64,000 nt of DNA from Candidatus Poribacteria bacterium (GTDB lineage: Bacteria > Poribacteria > WGA-4E > WGA-3G). Location of the stretch: contig OY282386.1 of assembly GCA_958295945.1 (NCBI GenBank), positions 2,555,864 through 2,619,863 of the forward strand, in the 5' to 3' direction. Below are positions 34,811 to 43,089 of this stretch, one piece after another. The notes under the pieces were generated by a model. It saw only the letters and a list, made by a program, of their open reading frames with translations, was not told the origin of the DNA and did no database searches. The position numbers and the translations under genes are program-made. Numbering within the stretch: the stretch's first letter is position 1; each line of letters opens with the position of its first letter.

Positions 34811-35647
34811 TTATTTGCCACCATTCATGATGGATTTCAACGGGACATCCTTATCTTGTGGGATATAGAAACTCAATGCATCGTCAACAACGCCGAGGAG
34901 TTGCTTTTGGACTGGATTGCATCTGTCAACCAATTTATCAGGCATCATGATATAATCCATCGGTTTGACCCAACGGTATGCGTATCCCATAAAGATAGTT
35001 TTGCGCGGAAGTCCAGACCAGTTATGTCCAATGCCATGATATGTCCGTTGTTCAAAGAGGAATGCGTCACCGGCATTGACGTTCATAGAAATTGCACCAC
35101 GTGCCCATCCTGTATCTGGGTCTCTTGCTGGCATTCCAGTCAACCTATTGCTTCCTGGCACTAACACCGTTGCACCAGAAGCAGGATCACTCTGATCGCT
35201 AATTGCATAAGCAATCTTAAGTAGAATTCGCGGATGCGGTTCTTGCATCTCACGATATGATGTGCCACCATCACGATGAAGTCCAATTTTGGTCTTAACA
35301 TCATCGGGTGGTTCCTCTTTTGAAGGTAGCACAATCAGATGTGATGTTATCATCTGTATGTTCCAATTCAGAACACCGCATGCATAAGGAAAAGACTTGT
35401 GCCAGTCGAGAAGTTGGAGAAATGCCTCATGATGTGTAATGCAATTGCGAAGGTTCAGTTTTCCGTTTGCTTCCAGATTGCCTGCTTCCTCTTGTTTTGC
35501 GTAAACTTCGTCTACTGCAGCATCAATTTCTGCTACAACATCTGGGGGTAATGCGTTCTTTATCAAGAGATATCCGTTGTTATCAACAAACTGCTTTTGT
35601 TCTGACGAAAGGACTACCGCCTCAGACAAATCGTTCATCGTTTCCAT
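34811..35647 (-). CDS. Phytanoyl-CoA dioxygenase family protein (PhyH), 3
   Basis: A 278-residue PhyH oxygenase with iron motif IGLHRDGGTSY (HxD about residue 135) and distal His in YHGIGHNWSGLPRKT (about 220), followed by the arginine for 2-oxoglutarate. I place the start at 35647 (METMNDL), with AAGGA 7 bases upstream. In-frame ATGs at 35668 and 35677 exist, but both are encoded by the terminal repeat of the insertion sequence upstream, so they are acquired. The IS lies directly against the gene and has removed its native promoter region from the immediate vicinity. Substrate unknown. Confidence 0.85.
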   Translation of the reverse strand: METMNDLSEAVVLSSEQKQFVDNNGYLLIKNALPPDVVAEIDAAVDEVYAKQEEAGNLEANGKLNLRNCITHHEAFLQLLDWHKSFPYACGVLNWNIQMITSHLIVLPSKEEPPDDVKTKIGLHRDGGTSYREMQEPHPRILLKIAYAISDQSDPASGATVLVPGSNRLTGMPARDPDTGWARGAISMNVNAGDAFLFEQRTYHGIGHNWSGLPRKTIFMGYAYRWVKPMDYIMMPDKLVDRCNPVQKQLLGVVDDALSFYIPQDKDVPLKSIMNGGK

Positions 35648-35689
35648 TTTTTCATCCTTTTTAGACATGGAACTCATATTGAGTAACCT

Positions 35690-36142
35690 CTAAGATTCAC
35701 TGAAAGTTACCCGATAGTTTATCATTGAATATGCTAAATTGCGAAAACCTAAACGGGTTTCTTTGAGTTTATCATAACTTAGGACGAGTCTCCGGTAAGT
35801 ATCTGGTTTCCAACCAAAAGTTCGTTCCACTTTATATCGGTCTTTGTCCATTTCTTTATTAAACCAACGAAACTTGCGAGCAATCACAATAGGTTCTTTT
35901 GCATTCCGGCGGTTCGGGTAGATCACCGGAAGCAAACCTTGTTCTTTGATAAGTTTATGATTCGCTTTAGAGTCAAAACCAGAATCCAGTGTTAGAGCAG
36001 AACCGCTCAGATCCAAGCCAATCCGATGGCTAAAGGTGATGAGCTCGCTGAACACTTCGGGCAGAATCGTTGTATCGTGTTCATTAACAGGTTTGACCGT
36101 TATCGGTCCAATGATGAACCCTTGATTGTCAGTGATGGTCAA
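35690..36142 (-). CDS. IS5/IS427-type transposase, OrfB (catalytic C-terminal part)
   Basis: 150 codons containing the DDE landmarks of IS5-type transposases: ALTLDSGFDSKANHKL with the second Asp and KVERTFGWKPDTYRRL with the Glu. The first Asp is in the overlapping upstream frame (LHGDGSNTV). The first codon is a TTG without a ribosome site, so it is probably expressed only as the fused product. All three catalytic residues remain, so the fused transposase may be active. Confidence 0.78.
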   Translation of the reverse strand: MTITDNQGFIIGPITVKPVNEHDTTILPEVFSELITFSHRIGLDLSGSALTLDSGFDSKANHKLIKEQGLLPVIYPNRRNAKEPIVIARKFRWFNKEMDKDRYKVERTFGWKPDTYRRLVLSYDKLKETRLGFRNLAYSMINYRVTFSES

Positions 36143-36561
36143 CTCTTTTTCACCTTTCTGATGTTTGTGTCCTGAATAACCGATGCCGTCTCCCCTTTTT
36201 TTACGACGGTATTTGACCCATCACCATGAAGTTGAGTGGTGTCAAGTTGGTCGGTATCATGAAGATGTATTATAGATGCTTCAAAAAGTTTATCATAAGA
36301 ACCATCTTTTGACCACCGATTATGCCATTTATAGACGTTAGACCAATGGAGTTCATTACGCCGGGTTCGGAGTTGATTCCATTGAATACCCGTATGTCCA
36401 ACATAGAGGATATAGTTGAATATCTTGTAAGGGGAAAGTTTCGGTTTTGGACCTTTTATGCGTTTTGATAAATGTGGTAAAATATATTGGTTGAAATCCT
36501 TACGCGAAACCTGCTTCGGAATACCTTTATATTTTGGCTGTTTTTGTCCTTTGTCTGTCAT
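36139..36561 (-). CDS. IS5/IS427-type transposase, OrfA (N-terminal part)
   Basis: 140 codons from an ATG at 36561 following AGAGG. It holds the helix-turn-helix-like start (KQVSRKDFNQYILPHL) and the family pattern KIFNYILYVGHTGIQWNQL, ending with the first catalytic Asp region (TTQLHGDGSNTVV). Seven A followed by G (A AAA AAG slippery type) occurs just after this, near 36190-36197; a -1 shift there would continue as RGDGIGYSGHKHQKGEK into OrfB. Without the shift the frame ends 25 codons later. Confidence 0.78.
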   Translation of the reverse strand: MTDKGQKQPKYKGIPKQVSRKDFNQYILPHLSKRIKGPKPKLSPYKIFNYILYVGHTGIQWNQLRTRRNELHWSNVYKWHNRWSKDGSYDKLFEASIIHLHDTDQLDTTQLHGDGSNTVVKKGETASVIQDTNIRKVKKS

Positions 36562-36862
36562 AATAACACCTCTCAACAATATGAATAAATATAAAAAACA
36601 TGAACGAATATCTGAAGTATAAATAAAAGGACGTAAAGTATCCCTTTTCTTTCCCTATTTTACCACATCTTTATGTTTTACTCAATATGAGTTCATGTCT
36701 AAATTCAAATTATTTAACTCCGAATTTGGACGCTCAACGTCCTATAGTTTTAAAGTATACAAGGATTTACTGAAAATCTCAAGATAATTCAAAACAAATT
36801 TTTGAAATGTGGAAATAATTGCAACTGGACTATAAATCTTGAAAAATCCTGTAAATATTTGA

Positions 36863-36993
36863 GGGTGTGTAAAGTTTTCGGCATTAACCGCCAAATTCAT
36901 TGTCCGAAGGATCTCCGAATCCCGACAGTTCGCGATTCGGAGATCGCTCCTACAGGATGTCTGTGTCCATTTTGCCCAAAACTTTACACACCC
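36863..36993. mobile_element. MITE-family A element, 131 bp
   Basis: Ends GGGTGTGTAAAGTTTTCGGC and, on the other strand, GGGTGTGTAAAGTTTTGGGC. AATATTTGA flanks it directly on both sides (36854-36862 and 36994-37002), a perfect 9-bp target duplication. The interior is a palindrome GATCTCCGAATC...GATTCGGAGATC (36910-36945). No gene. Confidence 0.82.
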
Positions 36994-37009
36994 AATATTT
37001 GAAAAAAGT

Positions 37010-37038
37010 TTGACATTCACAGAAATTTGTGTTATACT
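37010..37038 (+). promoter_or_regulatory. Strong sigma-70-type promoter
   Basis: TTGACA (37010-37015), 17-base spacer, TATACT (37033-37038). It begins 8 bases after the target duplication of the MITE. The first clear gene downstream starts only at 37505; a small frame at 37107-37252 with a GGGAG ahead could be its first product, but this is uncertain. Confidence 0.6.
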
Positions 37039-37106
37039 ATGAGCGTGGGTGCATAGTTTGAGCAAAAAACCACGTTACCGTATATCTTGGGAGTTAACTT
37101 TAACAA

Positions 37107-37434
37107 TGAAAAGTCTAAAAATAAAATTGCTAATCAGAAATGAACACACCAGATGCCTATCATCTGATCGAGGTTTTTGTGTCCGCAGTGCTTTTGAGAC
37201 TAATTTTAACTATAAGTTAACTGCCTACCCCCCCCCGATTTACATTCGTTAATTCATACATATTACAAGGTCTTATTGCAGTCTGGACATGCTGCGATAT
37301 TTTTGTGCCTGCACGCTGGCTTTGCCCCGTTGCGGGCTTTTGTTGTTGCATTGGGGATGCCCCGATGCTTGGATTCTGCTTGCGCGCGGTGCGTGAAAGC
37401 AGGATATTATAGGTAAAACGGTCAAGATTTGTTC
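37107..37434. other. Gap without a convincing gene
   Basis: It holds a short plus-strand frame (37107-37252, start MKSLKIKLLIRNEH), a run of nine C near 37229, and a GC-richer segment at 37280-37400 that is open in both directions but has no recognisable product. It may be a gene remnant. Confidence 0.3.
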
Positions 37435-37463
37435 TTGACATTTTCTGTGTGTATTGATATTCT
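37435..37463 (+). promoter_or_regulatory. Sigma-70-type promoter of the glycosylation-locus operon
   Basis: TTGACA (37435-37440), 17-base spacer, TATTCT (37458-37463), placing the transcript start about 35 bases before the ATG at 37505. Confidence 0.65.
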
Positions 37464-37504
37464 AACAATTTAACACCCGTCCGGGTAAGGAAAATTAAAG
37501 AGTT

Positions 37505-38431
37505 ATGTTGAAAAAAAACACGTTAAAAATATCGGCAATTCTGTTCTTTGTTATGTCTATTATCTATATGGCACAAACCCCGCAAGGTTTCGGACATTCA
37601 CCGAGCCAGCATAATCCTAATTTTTATGTCAACAGCAACGGTGATGCTACTGATGTTGATAGAACAGATGCAAATGGAAATAAACTCGATGTAAATGGGA
37701 CTCAATTAAACGACCCAAGAACCATTATTGACTATAGCGGCTCTACTGGAGACAAAATCCATAACGCATCTTCTTGGGCACGCAGATATTACGCTTCAAA
37801 CGTGGTAAGTGCAAATCATGCCAACGATAGTGAAACAGAGCTGATAATTGGTGCTAAAATAGACTTATCTGTATCTGCTGGATGCACTTCTGTCAGTGGA
37901 AGCGTGTCCCCTTCCCTCACAGATAATGGGGGTATAAGCACAAGTTGGATATGGAGGGGCAAAGCGTCTTTAACACTAAGAATTGAGAAAAATGAAAATG
38001 CCCATAGTGTGCTTAGGCACGGGCGTTTTCCATGGATCTATTATTGTCATGAGGTTGTAGCTGAAAAATCCAACGTTAAAACAGGGCTTAAGAATATTGG
38101 AATTAAGATAGTACCAGGATCAGAATCAGATACGGAAAGTAATGAATTCGGTTTGGAACTTTCAGAAGGTCCAGCAAAAGTCAATGCTAAATGGAGTCGA
38201 TCAAAAACCAAAGTGATAAGCGATATATATTCCAAAATCACAGGGATAAGTGCTTCATTAAATAGTACTGCTTATTATAATTATTTTTACCTCTCCTACC
38301 AACAGGTCAAAACTGCGAAGGCCACTGGTCATCTGGGTGAATCAGCAATAGATCCTGATGATATCAGCACTTGGTATAATCCAGAACATGAATGTAACGG
38401 CGGGTTCGGTTCAGGTTCTCCAGTGCATTAA
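37505..38431 (+). CDS. Secreted protein of unknown function
   Basis: A 308-residue protein with a signal peptide (ISAILFFVMSIIYMAQT, cleavage near 30). The mature N-terminus has an Asp/Asn-rich stretch (NSNGDATDVDRTDANGNKLD) like a loose calcium-binding loop, then a beta-rich body (LSVSAGCTSVSGSVSPSL, RGKASLTLRIEKNENAHS) with four cysteines that could form two disulfides. No family is recognised. It has its own promoter and is followed by a hairpin at 38448-38491, then by the membrane-anchored protein gene, so it may be transcribed with the downstream block or end at that hairpin. N-x-S/T sequons (NGT, NAS, NST) occur in it, so it could be a substrate of the oligosaccharyltransferase encoded nearby (speculation). 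Confidence 0.75.
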   Translation: MLKKNTLKISAILFFVMSIIYMAQTPQGFGHSPSQHNPNFYVNSNGDATDVDRTDANGNKLDVNGTQLNDPRTIIDYSGSTGDKIHNASSWARRYYASNVVSANHANDSETELIIGAKIDLSVSAGCTSVSGSVSPSLTDNGGISTSWIWRGKASLTLRIEKNENAHSVLRHGRFPWIYYCHEVVAEKSNVKTGLKNIGIKIVPGSESDTESNEFGLELSEGPAKVNAKWSRSKTKVISDIYSKITGISASLNSTAYYNYFYLSYQQVKTAKATGHLGESAIDPDDISTWYNPEHECNGGFGSGSPVH

Positions 38432-38447
38432 CGTAAACCTAACACAC

Positions 38448-38491
38448 GTTCGGTATAAGTATAATGGTACATTTCTATACCTATACCGAAC
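38448..38491 (+). terminator. Hairpin between operon genes
   Basis: GTTCGGTATA pairs with TATACCGAAC (10-bp perfect stem, 24-base loop). There is no T run, so it may be a weak terminator or an attenuator. Confidence 0.4.
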
Positions 38492-38541
38492 ACCACTTTA
38501 TATCACTACACTACATACACAAACAGAAGGAGAAAAAACCT

Positions 38542-39915
38542 ATGAAAAAACAATTAATAATTCTAATCACTTCGTTATTTGTTATCATAATCGGTGTTGT
38601 TTTCTATATGAATATGCAGAAAAAGAAAGTAGAAACTTCTATACTTGAACAAGTTCCCGGTTCTAAATCACATAAACACATAACCTCCGACGGAGAAGTC
38701 GTTCAACATACACATACACCCATACAATCCCCTAAAAGAAATCAGCATAAAAACAAAACCGATCCTCCCCAAGAAACAGTTCCCCCGATACTACGCATCT
38801 GGGAAAACATGGATCTCAACGAAATCAGAAGAAAATATCAACTTTACACTGTCCAAGAAATGATAGAAAAATGGAACGAAGAGTATATCCGACGTATACG
38901 CCCTTATGGCAACTCAAAATCAATAGCATATAACGAAAAAGCAGAAAAACTCTATCCAAAAGAACAATGGCTCCAACGCCTTTTGGATAATGGTTTTCCA
39001 TTTCCAGATGTTGGTTACTATACTGTAGCGTTTAGTACTAGATATAGTGTCATAAAAGCGAAAGAGGGTTTTGAGAATCCTGAAACGAAATCGGAAGTTC
39101 TTAGTGATCATGGTTTACCTGAAGACACAACGTGGGAAGAACTGGAAGATTTCGCCATAAAATTTGATATTGTCTCAATACACAACGAAATACGTGCAGA
39201 AGAAGCAGATCCCTCTGTATTCGGGGGTGTTACAGGTATAGAGGGCGTTTTTACACCCTTCACACCGAATACAGTGCATGTATACATCTCTGAAGATACT
39301 GGTGCAGCCACATTTACAGGCAGAACGTTGACCCAACAGCAAGAAGATGATCTAACGATGTTCGGAGCAGCACCAGAAGGCATCACCGTTGTCTATACGG
39401 ATAAAGAGGGGCATCCATTACCTACCGATGGCAAACCTCGCTTCTATGAACGCCGCATGGCTGCCCTTGAATCCATTGAAACATATATGCAAGAGATGGT
39501 TGCAGAACACGAAAAACTTTTAAACACAAAGCTGCAGCAAACACGCGAAAATACACAAGGACAACAAACACCCTCGGTACAACAAGTGCCTCAAAATCAT
39601 GACCTTCCCCATCTCAGCGATGGGACAGAATCTTCAGTCCCCCAACGCACCCCAAAAACAACTATACCTATGCAGAACATCACCCCAGAGATGTTCCCCA
39701 AAGAACCGCCCTCCTCCAAAAATATGCATAAATGGTTAGAACTGCTGCAAGAGTTGCATGGTGGTGAATTGCCCAGAGACTTAAACATGTTGAAGGAAGC
39801 GTTAACGGAACTTGAGGCGATACGTCAAGCTGCACAAGAAAAACTCGCTCCACGTCCGACACCACCAGATAGACCCAAAATACCGCAACGCACACCGCCA
39901 AATCCCAATAATTAA
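38542..39915 (+). CDS. Membrane-anchored, proline-rich periplasmic protein
   Basis: A 457-residue protein with one N-terminal membrane helix (IILITSLFVIIIGVVFYM, about 5-24) and a linker with His residues (HKHITSDGEVVQHTHTP). The middle (about 80-330) is a mixed alpha/beta domain with acidic charges; the C-terminal 130 residues are Gln/Pro-rich (QQTPSVQQVPQ, PRPTPPDRPKIPQRTPP) and probably disordered. The start at 38542 follows AAGGAGA. The next gene begins 19 bases later. The layout of anchor, His-containing linker and soluble domain is like the 232-residue protein at 7.5-8.3 kb. The function is unknown; its place ahead of the GspC-like and STT3-like genes suggests a periplasmic accessory of the same system. 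Confidence 0.72.
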   Translation: MKKQLIILITSLFVIIIGVVFYMNMQKKKVETSILEQVPGSKSHKHITSDGEVVQHTHTPIQSPKRNQHKNKTDPPQETVPPILRIWENMDLNEIRRKYQLYTVQEMIEKWNEEYIRRIRPYGNSKSIAYNEKAEKLYPKEQWLQRLLDNGFPFPDVGYYTVAFSTRYSVIKAKEGFENPETKSEVLSDHGLPEDTTWEELEDFAIKFDIVSIHNEIRAEEADPSVFGGVTGIEGVFTPFTPNTVHVYISEDTGAATFTGRTLTQQQEDDLTMFGAAPEGITVVYTDKEGHPLPTDGKPRFYERRMAALESIETYMQEMVAEHEKLLNTKLQQTRENTQGQQTPSVQQVPQNHDLPHLSDGTESSVPQRTPKTTIPMQNITPEMFPKEPPSSKNMHKWLELLQELHGGELPRDLNMLKEALTELEAIRQAAQEKLAPRPTPPDRPKIPQRTPPNPNN

Positions 39916-39934
39916 CACGGACGGAGCAACAAAA

Positions 39935-40609
39935 GTGCGCATCGCCATAACTATTTGTTTTACCTCAATTCTGTCACTGTGTGCTATCTTTCTGTTAGCA
40001 TATAAGGGGACACCGCAAAACGCTATCCCCAAAATAACATCAGCGAAACAAAGGACACCTACACCGCAACCCCAAAAGCAGGAAAGTCAACAATCCAGAA
40101 CTCCTGTAGATTTCTACCAAACAATTATTGACAATAACATCTTTAGACCTCTAAACTGGAAACCCCCACAACAGACACCCGATTATAAACTCCTTGGTAC
40201 AACTATCAACACCGACAATACACACAAAACTGCTTATATCATAGATACAAAATCAAACCAATTTCACAACGTGATCACGGGTGATCCCATCGGAGACGCG
40301 ACTGTCCAAAATATCACAGCAAAGAGAGTAATCCTCAATATAAATAAAGGTGAACTCATACTTACTCTCAACAATAACACGTTTCTCAATGCAAAACACA
40401 ATTCACAACCACGTCGCAATGCCACCAGCCTGCCACAGCAAGTAAATCCGCAACCTCAAAACACCACACAGAAAAATAATAACGTCCCAAGAGACCTTCG
40501 AAAAGACGCACTCAATAAATGGCGCGAACATTACACAAAAGAACTTGAATCTATAAGGAAAACACGGCAAGACATGATGGGCAGACTCAAAGACCTTGAC
40601 CAACGTTAA
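39935..40609 (+). CDS. GspC/PilP-like periplasmic protein
   Basis: A 224-residue bitopic protein: N-terminal membrane helix (CFTSILSLCAIFLLAY, about 8-25), a Pro/Gln-rich linker, and a small beta domain (about 65-150) with FYQTIIDNNIFRPLNW, YKLLGTTINTDNTHKTAYII and GDPIGDATVQNITAKRVIL, the pattern of the homology region of type II secretion GspC or of PilP. The C-terminus is a charged coiled stretch. The GTG at 39935 follows GGAG by 8 bases; a longer frame from 39812 overlaps the previous gene and is rejected. No other type II secretion or pilus genes are in the window, so a partner role for the downstream oligosaccharyltransferase or a distant secretion system is possible. Confidence 0.68.
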   Translation: MRIAITICFTSILSLCAIFLLAYKGTPQNAIPKITSAKQRTPTPQPQKQESQQSRTPVDFYQTIIDNNIFRPLNWKPPQQTPDYKLLGTTINTDNTHKTAYIIDTKSNQFHNVITGDPIGDATVQNITAKRVILNINKGELILTLNNNTFLNAKHNSQPRRNATSLPQQVNPQPQNTTQKNNNVPRDLRKDALNKWREHYTKELESIRKTRQDMMGRLKDLDQR

Positions 40610-40637
40610 AACATTACTCTTCAAAACTGATAATAGC

Positions 40638-43073
40638 ATGCAACGTTTACTTCATACGCTTGAAAACCTAACACGCCATACCTATCTATCCCGTATTCTC
40701 TACACGCTATGCCTGCTAAGTCTCCTTACAATTGCTTTCGCTATACGACTACAAGGCAGAGAACGTATTCCAAACGAACAATTCACATCAAATGACGCAT
40801 ATCTATACTATTGGCAAGCAAAAACTATTAGCGAGAACGGATACATCCCCGCTATTGACAAATTCCGATGGCTGCCTAACGGCAGGGATAATGGACAACT
40901 ACTTTCCCTATATTCTTACGTTCTTGCATATATCTATAAAATCATAAATCTGTTCTTTTACAACATAACATTATATCACGTATGTTTATATCTCCCGGTT
41001 ATCTGTTTTATTATAGGACTCGGATTCCTCATAATATTTCTAACAAAGATGTATGGTTTTAACTTTGCGACAATCGTAGCAGTCCTGCTTGCGACCCTCC
41101 CTGGTAGCATAGATAGGTCTCTTATCGGTTTTGCTGATAGAGATGCTTGGTGCTGGATGATCGGTTTGCTTTCAATCATGACATATCTTTGGAAAGAACA
41201 AATGCCACACGGAAGAAAAAGATGGATAGCTACTGTTATTCTCGGATTCATTATATTCTTAGGAGGATTATCTTGGGAAGGATACGGTTTTTTTCTACTC
41301 ATCATCATGTCAGCAGAGATTTGGAAGTTTTGTACAACCGAAAGAAAAGACAATCTACTTGAATATATACTTATGATTGTTATGTTTGTCCCTTGGTTAT
41401 ATCTGATCAGTCCAGCATATCGTAGCGGTTTCGGTTATTCCACACATGTCGGTATGCTCATGTTGGCTCCACCACTTGTAATTCTCTTTCTGAAAAGTAG
41501 TCATTATTTGCTCCTTCGTTTTGTAACAATCCTACAATCTTATTCTAAACGACTCTCTTGGGGATTAACCCTCATGAGTCTTTTTACTGGTTGTATCTAC
41601 ATCTATTTTCAATATGACACCTTTGCAACAACTGCCTTTCCTTTTCAAGAAAATAGATTAATGCAGATCATTCAAGAGTTAGCAGATCCCGATTTAAATT
41701 ATTGGTTTGGTAGATACGGCAGCATTTTTGTTTTAGGTACGCTCGGAATCATTACAGCATCACTGCGGCAATGGAAAGCAAAAGCAGTCATATTGGTTTG
41801 TGCATTGACGTTTCTTTTTTTAACAGTATTTCTGCGATCACCTATGAGTTATCGCTTGAGTTCAAACTTCACAAACATACTTTTTTTATCAACATTACCT
41901 CTAGTCGCAATCGGAATTGCAATCATAGCCACGCGAAAACTAACGACACAAAATGAACTTGTCTTACTGACAACACTTGTTTGGTTTTTTCTATGGGTTA
42001 CCTTATCACGTAGCGGTAAAAGATACGACTTCTTTATTGGGGTGCCGCTATCACTTGGCACTGCATTTCTTCTTAATGAGGTCCTCTCCTTATTCACTGA
42101 TAATAAAGTGCCGATGACAATAAAAGGCATAAATGTCCCCCCGACACTCTTGAAAGTTGTGAGCACCCTTACTATGTTGGCACTTCTGCTATTCTGGAAC
42201 CCTATTGGAGGACATGCAACACGTTCCCTTGAAGTTGCAAAAGTGAAAACATTCTATCCCGAAAACCCAAACATCATGCAAACATATAACTGGGTAAAAA
42301 ATAAGTTAAATACGGATCATATCGTTATGGCAGCCCACTGGGAATATGGTACACAACTCAATGTGCACAGCAATGTGAAGACGATTACAGACCCAGATCA
42401 CTACCTTCCGCATTGGGTGCATCTCTACTATCGTCACCTATATTGTGCACAATCCGAAACTGAAGCATTATATTTTCTAAAAACCCATAACGCAACACAT
42501 CTCATGCTGACCAGCACAGATATAATCGGCGTTGCAGGTAAAGCTTCTTATGTTGGAAGCGACCAATTCTTTGACAGACATTTTAATCTTCACCCACTTT
42601 TGTATTTACCCACGGCACCTGGAACACAATATTCACTTTCACCTCAGAGTCGACCAATACTTGGCACGTTCACACCCTCAACAACATTGAATGCTATTGA
42701 GATTAAAGGGAAATCTCTCGAAAATCTTAGAGTTATCGCACATTTTAAAACAGAAGAAAATATACAACTTCCTTATATTGCTTACCATGGCAGCAAACGT
42801 ATCGTTTCACCACAAACAGTTAACACGAGAAAAGGAGGACTGGTACTTACTTTTGACACAAAACATATTCTTCGTAATGCCTATTACGTTCCTGAAATTG
42901 GATGGAATAGTCTTGCTTTTAAACTATTCATTAGAGGTGAGCACTCTGAAGCATTTGATAACATTTATACCAACAACTCAAAAGAAAATGATAGACCGCC
43001 GGATGTACAAATTTGGAGAATTAAATATCCGGAACATATAAAAACACACCCAAAATATCTTGAAACAGAATAA
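40638..43073 (+). CDS. STT3/PglB-like oligosaccharyltransferase
   Basis: An 811-residue protein with about 12-13 membrane helices in the first 500 residues and a soluble periplasmic C-terminus. The first acidic motif of the external loop is TSNDAYLYYW (about 50-59, compare PglB TNDGYA), the second DxD-like motif is GFADRDAW (about 164-171), and HWEYG at 567-571 stands where STT3/PglB proteins have WWDYG, in the context KTITDPDHYLPHWV. This is how STT3 enzymes move a lipid-linked glycan onto Asn of exported proteins. Here W-to-H and D-to-E changes are notable. I chose ATG 40638 over a TTG at 40596; neither has a strong ribosome site. It is followed 16 bases later by a dolichol-phosphate-type GT2. 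Confidence 0.82.
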   Translation: MQRLLHTLENLTRHTYLSRILYTLCLLSLLTIAFAIRLQGRERIPNEQFTSNDAYLYYWQAKTISENGYIPAIDKFRWLPNGRDNGQLLSLYSYVLAYIYKIINLFFYNITLYHVCLYLPVICFIIGLGFLIIFLTKMYGFNFATIVAVLLATLPGSIDRSLIGFADRDAWCWMIGLLSIMTYLWKEQMPHGRKRWIATVILGFIIFLGGLSWEGYGFFLLIIMSAEIWKFCTTERKDNLLEYILMIVMFVPWLYLISPAYRSGFGYSTHVGMLMLAPPLVILFLKSSHYLLLRFVTILQSYSKRLSWGLTLMSLFTGCIYIYFQYDTFATTAFPFQENRLMQIIQELADPDLNYWFGRYGSIFVLGTLGIITASLRQWKAKAVILVCALTFLFLTVFLRSPMSYRLSSNFTNILFLSTLPLVAIGIAIIATRKLTTQNELVLLTTLVWFFLWVTLSRSGKRYDFFIGVPLSLGTAFLLNEVLSLFTDNKVPMTIKGINVPPTLLKVVSTLTMLALLLFWNPIGGHATRSLEVAKVKTFYPENPNIMQTYNWVKNKLNTDHIVMAAHWEYGTQLNVHSNVKTITDPDHYLPHWVHLYYRHLYCAQSETEALYFLKTHNATHLMLTSTDIIGVAGKASYVGSDQFFDRHFNLHPLLYLPTAPGTQYSLSPQSRPILGTFTPSTTLNAIEIKGKSLENLRVIAHFKTEENIQLPYIAYHGSKRIVSPQTVNTRKGGLVLTFDTKHILRNAYYVPEIGWNSLAFKLFIRGEHSEAFDNIYTNNSKENDRPPDVQIWRIKYPEHIKTHPKYLETE

Positions 43074-43089
43074 CAACAGTTGAATTCTT

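Larger units (their letters stand above)
35664..36699. mobile_element. IS5-family (IS427-like) insertion sequence
   Basis: The ends are inverted repeats: GACATGGAACTCATATTGAG on the left and, read inwards, GACATGAACTCATATTGAG on the right, with one extra G. TA stands outside both ends (35662-35663 and 36700-36701), as expected for IS427-type elements that duplicate TA. Two overlapping frames on the minus strand encode the transposase, joined by a likely -1 frameshift. Length is about 1036 bp. Confidence 0.8.

Noticed and set aside
34811-35677. Longer PhyH gene starting at 35677 or 35668
   Set aside because: Those ATGs belong to the inverted repeat of the insertion sequence; the native ATG with a ribosome site is 35647.
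37217-37468. A minus-strand 83-codon frame
   Set aside because: It crosses a promoter for the opposite strand, has no ribosome site, and no recognisable motif.
39812-40609. Longer GspC-like protein starting at 39812
   Set aside because: It overlaps the preceding gene by over 100 bases and places the membrane helix deep inside; GTG 39935 has a ribosome site and a normal N-terminal helix.
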